DNA of 64,000 nucleotides from Mallotus nudiflorus (Eukaryota; Streptophyta; Magnoliopsida; Malpighiales; Euphorbiaceae): assembly GCA_947683625.1 (NCBI GenBank), contig CANTUR010000645.1, forward strand, positions 740,001 through 804,000, given 5' to 3'. Below the pieces are notes generated by a model, which was not told the DNA's origin, ran no database searches, and worked only from the letters and a program-made list of their open reading frames with translations. Each line of letters opens with the position of its first letter. The first letter of the stretch is position 1. Position numbers and translations under genes: made by a program. Shown in pieces: positions 39,860-51,400 of the stretch.

Positions 39860-40260
39860 ACTCAAACGGTCCATCTGTACCCAAAATTTTGGGCTACAGA
39901 ATAGAAGAAAAGAGTTACTTGGTGGGTGGGTTCTTTTTTCTTTTTATTTTGCTTTTTCTGCTGTTTTTTTTTTATAGGGATTGCCATACAAACGTCATGG
40001 CAATTTCCAAGCTACTCTAGATTCCATTTTAGCATTTACAGTCAAACATTGGGTGACATTACTCAAACGCTCCATCTGTACCCAAAATTTTGGGCTACAG
40101 AATAGAAGAAAAAGAGTTAGTTGGTGGGTGGGTTCTTTTTTCTTTTTATTTTGCTTTTTCTGCTGTTTTTTTTATAGGGATTGCCATACAAACGTCATGG
40201 CAATTTCCAAGCTACTCTAGATTCCATTTTAGCATTTACAGTCAAACATTGGGTGACATT
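39860..40260. repeat. Near-perfect 201-bp tandem duplication
   Basis: Copy 1 is 39860-40060 and copy 2 is 40061-40260. Both begin ACTCAAACG(G/C)TCCATCTG and end ACATTGGGTGACATT. Only a few substitutions or single-base length changes separate them (for example CGGTCC against CGCTCC), so the duplication is recent. Open frames across it are not gene-like. It lies about 1.3 kb beyond the 3' end of the HD-Zip coding region. Confidence 0.95.
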
Positions 40261-40904
40261 ATGGGCCCTTTTTGCCTGACATGAAAATGACTTGGAGGAG
40301 CTAAGAGTCCTAGCAGCTTTTTGTTCTGTCTCTTTCCCACTTCAGAAACACTACACATCAAAGTAGAAAGCGACTTCTTTGCTTTCCACCTCCACATGTT
40401 CAAACCCCTTTCACAGGGCTAATCAACATAAACAGTTCTGATTTCTGCTTTACTTTAGTCTCTATGGCCCATCAAATATTAATGTAATTTTCATAGGCTG
40501 TAGGTTGCGGTTCTTTCACTATGTTAGTGTGCTCCTCAGCTCCCTTGTGAATTTAGGTGATAAGTAAGCTCAACTTATGCAGATAAAATTTAAGTTTCAG
40601 CTTTTGTAATGTTTGAGCTTGAATGATCAATCTGCTGTCAAAAATTTGGAAAGTCTTGAGGGGTGTGGAAGGGAAGGGGAGAGGTCTACAGCTTAATAGT
40701 TTTGGACATAGCTATGTGCTTTAAGAATCTACGCGATAGAGCGGTACCACATTTTTTTTTAATAAAAAAAAATGAACTCTTTGGAGGTTCTGCGTCTTGT
40801 TCTTGATTATTGTTAGCTACATGTCAGGATTTGCTCTTTACCAACCACATGGCCTGATAGGAGCTCTTCAGAAGATCAATACAAAAGGGTATTCGAAACA
40901 AATC

Positions 40905-41045
40905 TTTTTTTTTTTTTAAGAAAAAGTGGCCAAAAGTTTCGCCGTTGGTCATGAGAGAGGTTCGAGTCTTTTATTAATTTTGAAAACAATCTTGGGTTCC
41001 AGCTAATATAAGCTCAAGAATAATCCTTCTAGAGTGTTATCACCT
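40905..41045 (+). mobile_element. Possible tRNA-derived SINE fragment
   Basis: A Pol III-like pair is present: an A-box-like GTGGCCAAAAG at 40926-40936 and a B-box-like GGTTCGAGTC at 40959-40968, about 33 nt apart, the usual tRNA/SINE spacing. The downstream part does not end in a clear poly(A)/poly(T) tail, and no target duplication was found. It could be a tRNA-related SINE remnant or chance. Confidence 0.35.
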
Positions 41046-41571
41046 TTAACATCTCCAGTTTCCACGTCGAACAATATCCAAAAGCAAAACATGGGTGAGA
41101 GAGGTCCTATGTTATACTGATTATGAAAATTTGCAAGCAGCAGCCTTTAGTCGATTCTTATGATAATACAATACAAGTACAAGCAAGAGTGAACTGAAAG
41201 AACATTTAAGAGGCTACTGCGTATATCCTCTACATACATCCATCATTTTCTTTTGCCACATCAGAAGGAAGTTAGATAATAATTAGTCATTAGCTATGCA
41301 GCAGCACATTTGAAGGTAAAAGTACTCTTTTTTTTTTCCATAATCTAATAATAGTTAACATTACTTGAATATAGAATTGGTCTTTGAAAGACCAGACTTA
41401 AACTAGATTGATCATTTGAGCATTTATGAATTTTTACAGCAAAGGTAATACTAGTAAAACCTCACTGTTCCCGCCATCAGTTGCAATGGAAGAAGAACCA
41501 AAATGAAGTTCCGATTTTACAATATCTCCAAAAGCCAATTATTTATTCCATTTATAGGCTCTCAACTAAAC

Positions 41572-42602
41572 TCACTGCTCAGTGAAGTGCCAGTGCAAAG
41601 TGGGAGGTTGATCAACTGAGAAGAAATTGCAGGACTCTTCTGAATTGAATATGCTATGATCTTCTAGTTTCACAAGATGGGGTTGATATACTTGATATCC
41701 ATTGCCCCAAATAGCTCTTGAATCAGATAACTGTATCCAGTTCATCAATGTATGTGAAGATAAGTCATCGGTGTTGTGTTTAATGGTACCATTTGAATTG
41801 TTGTTATCACTGAATTCATGACTCTGGCTCTGCACTGAAACATTGTTCTCTGATTCTGAAACAGGACAATCTTCTTTCACAGACTGACTGCTGTCTGCAT
41901 TTTCTTCCCTGAGCTTGGCTTTCAATTCCTTTAGCTACCCAAAAAAAAAATGAAAAAAAAAAAAGAACAATTTTAATTGTTTAAATCAAGTTCTAATCAA
42001 ACTTGGCCTATACTAACATGATAAAAAAGTAACCAACTTTCTTGGAGTGCACTCACCTGCAGAGATAAAGATTCATTCTCTATTTCAAGTTTACTGTAAT
42101 CGAGTTTTAGTGCATCATAACTGGCCTTCAGGGTACCATATTCTCGCTCCAATTGCTTAGTTTTCCACCGTGCACGACGGTTCTGGAACCAAATAGCTAC
42201 TTGTCTTGGTTGCAGGCCTAATTCTTCAGCCAGTCTTATCTTTCTCTCTGGCTCAAGCTTGTTTTCCACTTCAAAATTCTTCTCCAAGGCCTTAACTTGA
42301 TCCGTGCGTAACCTTCTTTTCTTTTCGGTAGCATGAGTAGCTTCCTCAGCGTAGTCTTCTTCTTCTAGACTATCTAACATTGCTTGAAACTCTCTGCTGT
42401 ATCCTTGTTTTGATTTTTGACTGCTCTTCTCCTCTAGATAATTAACATCATCAGGTTAATGATCACATAACTATGCTTCAAAATTTAATATATTTTATGA
42501 GGCTGAGATTGGAGTTTTTTTTTTTTTTTTTTTTTTTTTACCTTTCGGAGATGAGATGGAGATTAAAGCAGCAAATGAATCCGGGGAACTGAACCTCTTC
42601 AT
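41572..42602 (-). CDS. HD-Zip class I homeodomain-leucine zipper transcription factor (ATHB5/6/16-like), 3 exons, 266 aa
   Basis: Nuclear DNA-binding protein; class I HD-Zip proteins bind CAAT(N)ATTG sites as dimers and act in ABA, light and stress responses (family knowledge). Exons on the minus strand are 42602-42542, 42433-42057 and 41934-41572, all with GT...AG introns and a continuous frame (61+377+363 nt). Residues 1-20 start MKRFSSPDSF, a form typical of this subclass. An acidic stretch follows at about 40-52. The homeodomain spans 58-116, with WFQNRR at 102-107. The leucine zipper has Leu at 115, 122, 129, 136, 143 and 150, crossing the second intron. The C-terminus ends in an aromatic/acidic tail (PPTLHWHF) like the activation motif of the family. 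Intron 1 holds a poly(T) run (about 42514-42539 on plus). The start is chosen because it is the first ATG giving the family N-terminus. All key residues are present and the gene looks functional. The exact orthologue is uncertain. Confidence 0.95.
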
Positions 42603-42912
42603 AACTGAATCTTGAAATCAAGAAAGTACCTTTGAATTGTGATTTTGTTTGTAGGCTATTGTTGTTGAAAATATTAGCAGAATATGTGATAGGAGCTAAA
42701 TAAAGCTTCTTCCTTTAGTGTTTTGCTCCTCAAGTTCCACTAGTTTCTTGTTCAATCTTTTAAGCCCATTAAAAGCACAGCAGAGAATCAAGTACACTGT
42801 TGTCTAAATTTAGAAAATAAGCAAGCTTTTGGGATAAAACAGACAAAATCCAAGAGGAACAGTAATTAAAAGCTTTGCTCTAGCTAATCATTGTCTAATC
42901 ATGTAACTATCT

Positions 42913-42950
42913 TAAAGAGAGAGAGTGAGAGAGAGAGAAAAAAAGAGATG
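42913..42950 (-). promoter_or_regulatory. CT-rich 5' leader of the HD-Zip gene
   Basis: On the minus strand this reads as a CT-dinucleotide run (GAGAGAGTGAGAGAGAG on plus), about 310 bp upstream of the ATG. Pyrimidine-rich tracts between TATA box and ATG are common in plant 5' UTRs. It therefore probably lies in the leader or just around the transcription start. Confidence 0.5.
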
Positions 42951-42986
42951 TCTTAGAGGCAGTGAACATAGTTCACCACTGACTCA

Positions 42987-42996
42987 TATTTATATA
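42987..42996 (-). promoter_or_regulatory. Putative TATA box of the HD-Zip gene
   Basis: The plus strand TATTTATATA gives TATATAAATA on the minus strand, 385 bp upstream of the start codon and about 40 bp upstream of the CT-rich tract. It is a good match to the plant TATA consensus. The transcription start would fall near 42955-42965. Confidence 0.5.
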
Positions 42997-43366
42997 CTGC
43001 AATGAACCTTTAACTGCGATATATGAGCTGTGAAGGTGGGTGATTGAGACAAAATAATTTTTTTTTAATAATTAATTTTTAAATTATTCTTTTGAATTTC
43101 TGTGAGGTGAGGTCACATCCCCATTAACAGTTTCCAAAATAATATTTTGATAATTTGCGGTATATACGAGTCTTTGCACTGCTTACAAATCTTAATAAAA
43201 AATCGCCGGGTCATCCATTAACAGCCATCCATTAACAGTAATAAAATTCTCTGAAAAGTTTCGATGTAAATTAATTACTTTAGTTTAGAGTACATCATCA
43301 AAGTAATTTCCTGAGATTTAAATAATTTTTTTTGTCCTTCAACAGTAAATATATGTTTAATGATAA

Positions 43367-43609
43367 ATGTCCACAAAATTCAATGAACTAGAGTGGACAC
43401 AGTTTCAAGAAAATGAAAGCAATCATTTTTGGAAGTATGCATTGGGGATAGACCCCTTTTTAAAGTGTGAAGTGAACGTCAAAGACTTGAGTGAACAAGC
43501 TAACAAGAAGAAGAACAGCCCCACGAGAGACTCAGTACTTGATGTTAATCAGTCAAGCAATGAGATTAGGCAGGCAGGCAATTCGGAGTCCTATCTTTAT
43601 AAGTTGTAA
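43367..43609 (+). CDS. Unrecognised 80-codon open frame, possible gene fragment
   Basis: I do not recognise it. It opens at ATG 43367, directly after an in-frame TAA, and ends TAA at 43607-43609 followed by an AATAAA-like TAAATAAATTC. The composition is protein-like rather than simple-sequence: mixed charged and polar residues, WTQFQENESNHFWKYALG near the start, and a Lys/Asn-rich middle. It lies upstream of and divergent from the HD-Zip gene. It could be a relic last exon, a captured fragment, or chance. Confidence 0.2.
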   Translation: MSTKFNELEWTQFQENESNHFWKYALGIDPFLKCEVNVKDLSEQANKKKNSPTRDSVLDVNQSSNEIRQAGNSESYLYKL

Positions 43610-45217
43610 ATAAATTCTACTGTACAATATCATTTTCTTTAAATAATGAAAGATTTAGGAGTTGTTAAATTGTCAATTTAATTTCACAACATGCGAATGG
43701 ACTGACGGATAATATCTGCAATCAAACAAGCAAATGTAACTGTACGACCTATCAAATTTCAACTTAAGATCATAAAAATCAAGATAAGGAGATAACATTT
43801 TGGCTGTTCAAGCAGCACCTGCAAGTGCTAGCTCTTTTGGGTTCAAAAAATTGGATTGTTTTTTGTTTAGTAAACTTCATTTTTTCATATTTGTTTAAAT
43901 GAACAGTGATGGAGATGCTGAGGAGTGCACAGCTGGTTGGCATTTCAAACCAGAAAAAGAAAAGAGAGGTCAACAACTGCAGCTTGATTAGGTAGTTGGT
44001 ACTGACAATCCTAGCAACACATCTTCTGGGAAGGTTATCTATATTACTTAGCCGTACAAAACAAAGCAAAACGAAGGTTGGATTTCGGAGGAAAAAAAAA
44101 TGATTTTGTTTTACTCGAGGAAAATTCGTGTTCAAACTAATTCTGTAAAGAAATGCTCATTTTGAAAAGTTCAAGCCTGTCAGCCTTTGTTTTAATGTTT
44201 TTAACATCTTTTTCCTGAAATGAAAAAAAATTGAATGATACCCAATGAACTTGTTCTATGAAACATTTGCCTAACGAAAGGGTTTGTTGTGTTGGTCCCT
44301 TATCATGAAAGAAAGGATAGTTGAGGATAGGATGATAATTATGGTGGTGTCAGTCCTTAATTGACTTCAGTGTTTGATTAAAAAATCCTGCAAGTTCTCA
44401 GTCAGCTACTATATTCTACGCGTTTAGGTAAGTTTAAGAGAGTCCTAAAAGGCATTTATGAAGAGCATGCACTTCTTTGTTTTGCTTCTATTTGGATCCC
44501 ATATCCTTTGCTGGTCTTTTTCTACACATTTACCCAATGTGCCAAACACTTTTAATTTGATCGTTGAAATTGTATAACAATGATTGCAAGTCAAAGACTG
44601 CAATTACAAATCACAAAATTGAACATAGAAATGAACTAGCTTTGGTAAAGTTCAGAGACAGAGTGTGTGCGATGAAGCTTGTAACATGGATAACAGGCTG
44701 CTATTGGGTCAGAAATTTCAACCATGGCAGCACCGACCTCTTGTTGCTTTACAAGTAACAGAGTTGAGAATATGACACATTTCAAATGTGGAGTATGTCG
44801 GCAATCAAAGTTCATTAGTCAATGCTGAAGCCACAATTTTCACGCTAGCTACGTCGTAGCTCAATATTTTATAAACCAGTAAACTTTAGGTAAGTAACAA
44901 GACATTTGATAGATACATTATGGGTTCATTTCCATCTTCCAATTCAATCAGGATAAGAGCTTATGGTGTTTTATTTGTTAAGAGAATAATGTATGCTAAC
45001 GGGAGTTAATTCTAAAGGAGAAGATACGTAACATATTAACATCTTTGTATGAGTCTGTTGAGGTATCACACGTCAAGAAGGAGATTGACAAGAATTTGCA
45101 GTTTCATGAAATCAATTACTGTGTAAGGAACTCCAATGGCCTGATGGAGATCATTATTCATTAGTTACCAATTCTCAAATGATCAAAAAGATACAAAAAG
45201 AGGAAAGGGTTCCACTC
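43610..45217. other. Intergenic, no gene seen
   Basis: Moderate-complexity single-copy-like sequence between the two genes. Open frames at 43779-44135 (minus) and 44564-44758 (plus) have no recognisable domain and weak coding character. Confidence 0.6.
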
Positions 45218-45620
45218 AAAAAGCTATAATTTATCTTTCTACGGTTCTTCTTCCTCCATTCTTTCTTCAGCTGTTCAACATCTTCTTTTTACTCTTCACT
45301 ATTAATGAGTGGTTTTTGGCCTTTTTTGACAAAAAATAATCCAAAAAACTTAATATTCTACAATATTAATAGTAGATCTCTATGATTTGAGCTCAGATCT
45401 CAAATTAATATGATTTTTAATCCATTTTATAAATAATTTTTTAATTGCTTTGGTTTATTGAGGCATTTTATGTGGGTTTAATCCCATATTCAGTGTTATA
45501 GTTTCTTTAAACTATCTTTTCTGTTAATCTCAGAAACTATTTTTTAGTTGATAGATTTAGTTGGTTTGGTGCTATATTTTATAATCTGCTGGAATTTTTC
45601 ATTTTAATGAAATCTGTAAC

Positions 45621-45665
<45 letters not shown>

Positions 45666-45670
45666 TAATT
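45218..45670 (+). mobile_element. Poly(A) retroposon with 14-bp target duplication (non-LTR type)
   Basis: The insertion 45232-45656 is flanked by AAAAAGCTATAATT at 45218-45231 and 45657-45670 and ends in an A run of about 30 bases. A-tail plus A-rich target duplication is the signature of L1-type target-primed reverse transcription. No tRNA-like A/B boxes are visible at its 5' end, so it is either a 5'-truncated LINE 3' end or a retroposed cellular transcript (425 bp including tail). The sequence before the tail, ATGAAATCTGTAACTGTTGTT, looks like an mRNA 3' end. The intact long tail means it is recent. Confidence 0.85.
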
Positions 45671-46363
45671 CAATGAAGTACTAGTTATAGTCCATATCAA
45701 TAGTTATTTGCATCTCATACAAAAAGATTTCATTTTTTAATGGAAATAAGATGTTACATTTGTGTGCGTGTACTCACAAGATTGGAAGTTTTGTTTTATT
45801 CTTTTAATTTTATATTCATATGGCTAAGAGCAGTCCAAAATATAAGTTGAGAAGTCAGGGAAATGGAATATTATCTTGGATTTTGTTGTCCTCTTCAATC
45901 AAAATCATATCAAGTAATTGGGAAGTAAGTTTTGGAAGACTGGGTGGACTACTGTTTCAAAAGTTTGGGTATGATTTAGTGGAAAAGTTGTTTTGAAGCA
46001 GCAGAATTCACACAGCTTAAGAAAAATGTCTTATTTCTTGGACTTTTATCGTCTAAGGAAAAGAAAATGGTATCTTTTATACGCATAAGTCGTATTAATG
46101 CCATAATTGATGAACTTTACCTTTCTGGGTTTAAATCATTTTGGGTGCACATGGCTATTTAAAGGTTTTTTATCTCTTCTGATAGTGATCTCACAACTGC
46201 TGCGCTTTCCAGCGCAATTCTGAAAACACATTTGGAGACGGGCAGAACAAGATTCATGGGTTCAATGGCTCTTGAACCTTGCATCTTGCATGCGCTAAAG
46301 CAGCAATTCACCCTTGAATTTTAATGCAATGGTCAATTAAATCAGAAATTAACTGTTTTTAGC
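45671..46363. other. Intergenic, no gene seen
   Basis: Mixed-composition sequence between the retroposon and the large inverted repeat. No open frame, RNA gene or repeat structure was recognised. Confidence 0.55.
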
Positions 46364-46369
46364 AAATAT

Positions 46370-47865
46370 GGTGAATTAGCTCAGATTAATTTTTTAGAAA
46401 AGTTTCAATTCAGTACAAAATAATTTTTTTAAACTAATTCACTCTAAAACTTTTATACATTGAATGATTAGGTTCGTTTTATCAAATTTCAAAATATGTA
46501 AAACATGAATTAATAAAAAATTAAATTTAAAATTTATTTTTCAGGAATTAATATTCAATTTAAAAATAAATAAATATACAAAAATTAAAATATATAAAAA
46601 TATAATTAATTGTAATGTTTTGCATAAAATTAAATTAAAATGATTATTTTTTAAAATTAAAAACTAAAAAATTGAGTTACTTCAATTAACTTTTCAATTA
46701 TGATCAAATAGTGCTTATGTATATAACAAATATTATTATAAAAATTTTAAATTTTTAAATTTAGTTAAATTTAAATCATACATCCACTTATTTGAGAAAA
46801 TTTTTATAAAATTTCTTAATTTTAAAAAATAACAATTTAATTTTTAAAATTATGTGCCTTACATATTTTTAAATTTGATAGAAATTGAAACAAGTTACTA
46901 ATTTATAAAATATTTTGGGTTAATTAATTAAAAATAAAAATTTTTAGTAAATTTAATTTTATTATTTTATCATGAAAAACACATCTTCCACGCTGGTCCT
47001 TCATTTTTATTGAATTTACTCAAAATTTTTATATATTAGTGATTAAATTCAATTTGTATCACATTAAAAAATGTATAAGATGCAAATTTTTAATAATTAA
47101 CTTCTTAAAAAAAATGTAAGTAAGAACTTGTTTCAATTTTTTTTATTTCTTTATTTATATTGAAAATTTAAAAATAAAAAATAATTGATAATTTGAATTT
47201 GATTTTTAGTGAAAAATTGAGAAGTTGAGTAGATTATGCAAATTAATTTTTTAATTTTAAAAATTTTAAATAATTGATAATTTCAATTTGATTTTTGGTA
47301 AAAATTAAAAATACTTTATATTTATATTTTTCAATTTTCTCTATTTTTAATGTGGATATATGATTTAAATTAAACTAAATTGAAATTTTAAAAATAATAT
47401 TTTATAATTTACCTATAGTTAAAATTTTTTATAGTCTCACTTTTTTCAATTTTTACTCACATATTTTTTATATATCTTAATATCTATTTAATAATTTTTA
47501 AAACCATAACAATAATTATTCAATTATATATATGAGCACTATTTAATTGTAATTCAAAATTTAAATAGAAGGAACTTAATTTTTTATTTTTCAATATTAA
47601 AAAAATGGATCATTTTGATTTAAATTTATTTAAAATTTTCATTTTTCTATATTTTAAATTTTTATTTTTTAAAATGAAATATCAATTCCTAAAAAATAAA
47701 AAATTTAAATTTAAATTTTTGCTAATTCATGTCTTGCATATTTTTAAATTAAAAAAATTAGATCTAATTAGTCAACGTATAAAAGTTTTGGGGTGAATTG
47801 ATTAAAAAAATTATTTTAGACTGAATTGAATATTTCTGAAAAAAATTGCTAAGTTGGTAAGATAA
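46370..47865. mobile_element. About 1.5-kb element with about 0.42-kb inverted arms (MITE/foldback-like)
   Basis: The left arm (about 46370-46790) is the reverse complement of the right arm (about 47440-47865). Outer anchor: CAATTCAGT at 46406 pairs with ACTGAATTG ending at 47828. Inner anchor: AAATAGTGCT at 46706 pairs with AGCACTATTT ending at 47544. The coordinate sums (94234 and 94250) are nearly constant, so the arms are collinear with few indels. The interior is AT-rich and non-coding. No transposase and no clear target duplication were seen. It fits a non-autonomous DNA element with long terminal inverted repeats. Confidence 0.75.
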
Positions 47866-48491
47866 TTAATCAGAATATTAATTTATAGACTAATTGACTA
47901 TCACGTCCAAGTTTAGGCGGCAAATTGCTACTTTTGCTATCTTGCATCATGAAAATGTTAGGAGTTGGTGAACGTGGGCTATATGTTTGACGCCTGAGAT
48001 ATACTTTAAGGTGTCGAAGATTTTGTAGGCATCAAATTCGCACAAAAGGAGTGATAAAATAGCACAACATTCACGCATCGCAAGCTCGTCACAACAAATC
48101 TGCCGTAATTGGTAAAGGACAAAAATGTCTGTATAAGTACATTTGTATTACAAAGTATAAATGACCAAAGAATATTATAAAAAAAAAAAAAAAAAAAGGT
48201 ACCAAGCTGTAACAATTATCAGTTACAAAACTAGGAGGCAATGCATAGGCCTCCTAAATGTTGTACAATTCCACCTGGAAGCAGTATACAGGATACAAAA
48301 TTTATGCTGCCTTGTGTTGTCATCTATAAATTTAATCTTTAATTACCAATTTATCTTATGGAAATTGGTTTAGCTGCCAATGACCGACTGACATGATCAA
48401 AATGTAAAATTTTTACCATTCAATCCTTCTGGTGGAAAAAAAAATTATAGTTTTTCTTTGTATTTTTTCGAAATTCTGCTTCTTTGCCATC

Positions 48492-51400
48492 TTAAAAATT
48501 TTTCACTTCCGAGTTGTTCTCCATCAAGTTAATTTCTGTACCTGTGAGTTTGTTCTTACTTCCTGTCAAGTTAATTCCGGGCTTCGTCACTGCCTGGAGC
48601 GAAGTGAATGAAGGACAGCAAGATGAGATATCAATTCCAGCAACTTCCATGGCATTGCAAACCCAGTCGGGGACATCACCTTTTGGAAACTATAAGACAA
48701 TAACATCAATAGTCAAGATCTATGACATATATAGCATGAGTGGCTCCAATATGTCTTCAACACAAAGTTTTAAGTGCGGGGCATACCATTCTCCGGAGGA
48801 AACTACAGACGAACCTGCAAAAGAAAAAAAAAAGGGTCAGATTTGAGAACTCAAGCACATGGTGCAGTGGCAACCATGAACTTAGAAAACAAAAGTGCTA
48901 GAGTTGTGGGAAGACAAACTAGGACAAGCCACACATACTCTGGGAATCGTTCCTCGACAATTGATGAGTGCAGATCTCTGCTAAGCTGCAATTTTCAAGG
49001 TTGTTTATGCTCAAGTGTATGGAGGACAAAGTGGGGAGAAAATTAGCATTTATTGCTGTTACCTGCATCATGTAGTACAAATTGTGATACGATAGAAGCT
49101 GCGATCCCATAGCATCCTTTGTAACAAGGCAGTGAATATAGGCCCTTGTATAATTCTTGCATACCTACATTAAGGAAAAGTTCAATGCAAATATTTACTG
49201 TAAGATATAATAAATTAGTAGCTCAAGGCAACATGTAGCATACCATGCAGGCACATGTAGGATCAATAGGCCGTGTATCATCTGCCATAGCATTGTGTTT
49301 TAGCTTCAGGACTCCCTGCAATAATGGATTTTGCTTGACGATTATGATTGAAAAAATCTGTCAGAATTGTTCCAAAACAACAAAAAATCACCTCTGGCAC
49401 AAGAGCTGTGCCAAAACGAGCAGTGCGAGTAGGATACACACAGTCGTACATATCAGCACCTAAAGCACTGCAGACAACAATATCCAGAGGATAACCAACA
49501 CCCTGAAATATATCATGACAAAGCAAACATAAGAAAACGTGAACAAGCAAATTGTATATGAATCTAAATATTCTGAATAAGATATGGCAAAATGATAAGA
49601 GTCAAGTTTACCATAACATATCGTGGTTTGTCATCGGGCAAGGCAGCAGTACATTGAGCAACGACACGCCAAAATGAATCTTTATCTTCACCGCCTGCAA
49701 GACCACCAATAGCATAGCTGTCACAAAAGTGCACCTCAGTTAAGATTTCTCCTTGATCACTAAAATAATGCTAGAATAAACTCTTATAATAAATGAACGG
49801 ATTTACTGTAGACAACAATGAAATAAGACATTCATATAGAACTGGCAACATTTAATTGTTTAGAACAGAAACAGCTCAAATGCAGACACAGTACAGGAGG
49901 CTATTAAGTAAATAGGCACATTCAGATAGTAAACTGATTCTGGAAACTACCAATTCATCTTTTATGAAAGATAGAAAAATGTTTGATATAAAAAGAAAAG
50001 GCACATAGGTCATCCTTTTTTCTTTTACTTGACGAATAATTTGGTGCATGAAGTGATGGAAGACTTTAATTATGTTTACATATAAACTGAATGAACATAC
50101 CCAGGTAAGTTACGATCCACCAAACCTCTAACACATATATCCCTGGAAAAGACAAAATCATTAGCAATAACATAATGAGACCAAAGAAAGGAAATACACT
50201 TCAACATCAAATATGGTGATAGCAGATTATCATAGTTTGAATATAGTTCACCTTAATACAGGATCCAAACCACCTTGAACGATGCCAAATAAATTTTGCT
50301 CGTTTGGTCTCTTGTGTGCTGCCAAAAGAATCAAGCAGAAAACAGAAAACTTGTCACAACCATCAATATTGAGAACCGGGCAAGAAGACGCAAAGACTAG
50401 AGAACAAAAGTTGAAAAGAAACTTGAAAGTTACACACAAAAGATTAGGACAATAGATAAAGAGAAACAAGTAAAACTTAAATCCACCCAGTGACCGCTAG
50501 GCTTTAACCTTTTCTTTTTTTTTGCTTAAGGAGAATGCTGGGTAATTTTATTTCTTGATATTGTATTCCTAGGTCCTATGCTAACTTTCAACTAGCCAAA
50601 ATAACTTGTATTCCGGTGACTGGTGAGAAGTTGATATGGTTTAACAAGTCTTTCTAGCTCACAAGACCATAGATTATGCTATTAAAACATGACAAATAGA
50701 CTATGTAATACATTTAGAAGACTTCCTCTGAGTTTGTGTTAATTCCTTTGCGAGAGACAAAAATTGGCAATCGGCATTATGAAATTACCTGCTATACATC
50801 TGTCAATCCATCGAAGTGTACGATACATTGCCTCCTCAATCCGTGGACCAGTAATAGTGGTTTTCACTACATCATCAAGAGCCATAATAATATCTGCGCC
50901 AATTCTATTCTGCATGCCAAATATGAAGATGCTTAGCATATCGTGGAAAGGATCACAAGAAAGACAAGGAAAAAAAAAATGCTCTATTAAGAAATGAGAG
51001 ATTGAAGAATTCCAAATACTTAATTAGTACTTAGTATATAGAAATATGCCCATCATCACAAGACAAACAAAGACAAAAGTAAAACAGTGCCACAAGAAAA
51101 ATGCACAGATACAATTGTGGATTAATATAACAATAACCTCAAATTTTAGGAAAAAGAAAAAGTCGTCCAAAGCACTCACTTGGATTTGAATTGACTCCTC
51201 AGGTGTTAGAAGCATTGGCTTTCCATCAACTGGTGACTAAACTAACAAAAATAAGCCTTAGTTACATGGAACATTAAAATGGTTTGTACTCCATTAAATT
51301 TCATGGTATAACAAGAGTGAAATCGATAAAGTAAATTGAATAAAATCTAAATAAAGCCTTAGTTACTAGGAACATTAAAATGGTTCGGAAACAATTTTGA

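Noticed and set aside
42514..42540. Poly(T) run in HD-Zip intron 1 as an antisense retroposon tail
   Set aside because: No target duplication or inserted body was found; a T-rich plant intron explains it.
48178..48198. Poly(A) run as the tail of another retroposon
   Set aside because: No flanking target duplication was found, and the run lies just beyond the TGT gene's 3' end; treated as a homopolymer.
49278..49550. Single-exon frames across the TGT locus as separate genes
   Set aside because: Each covers one exon plus intron read-through; splicing joins them into one continuous 430-aa protein.
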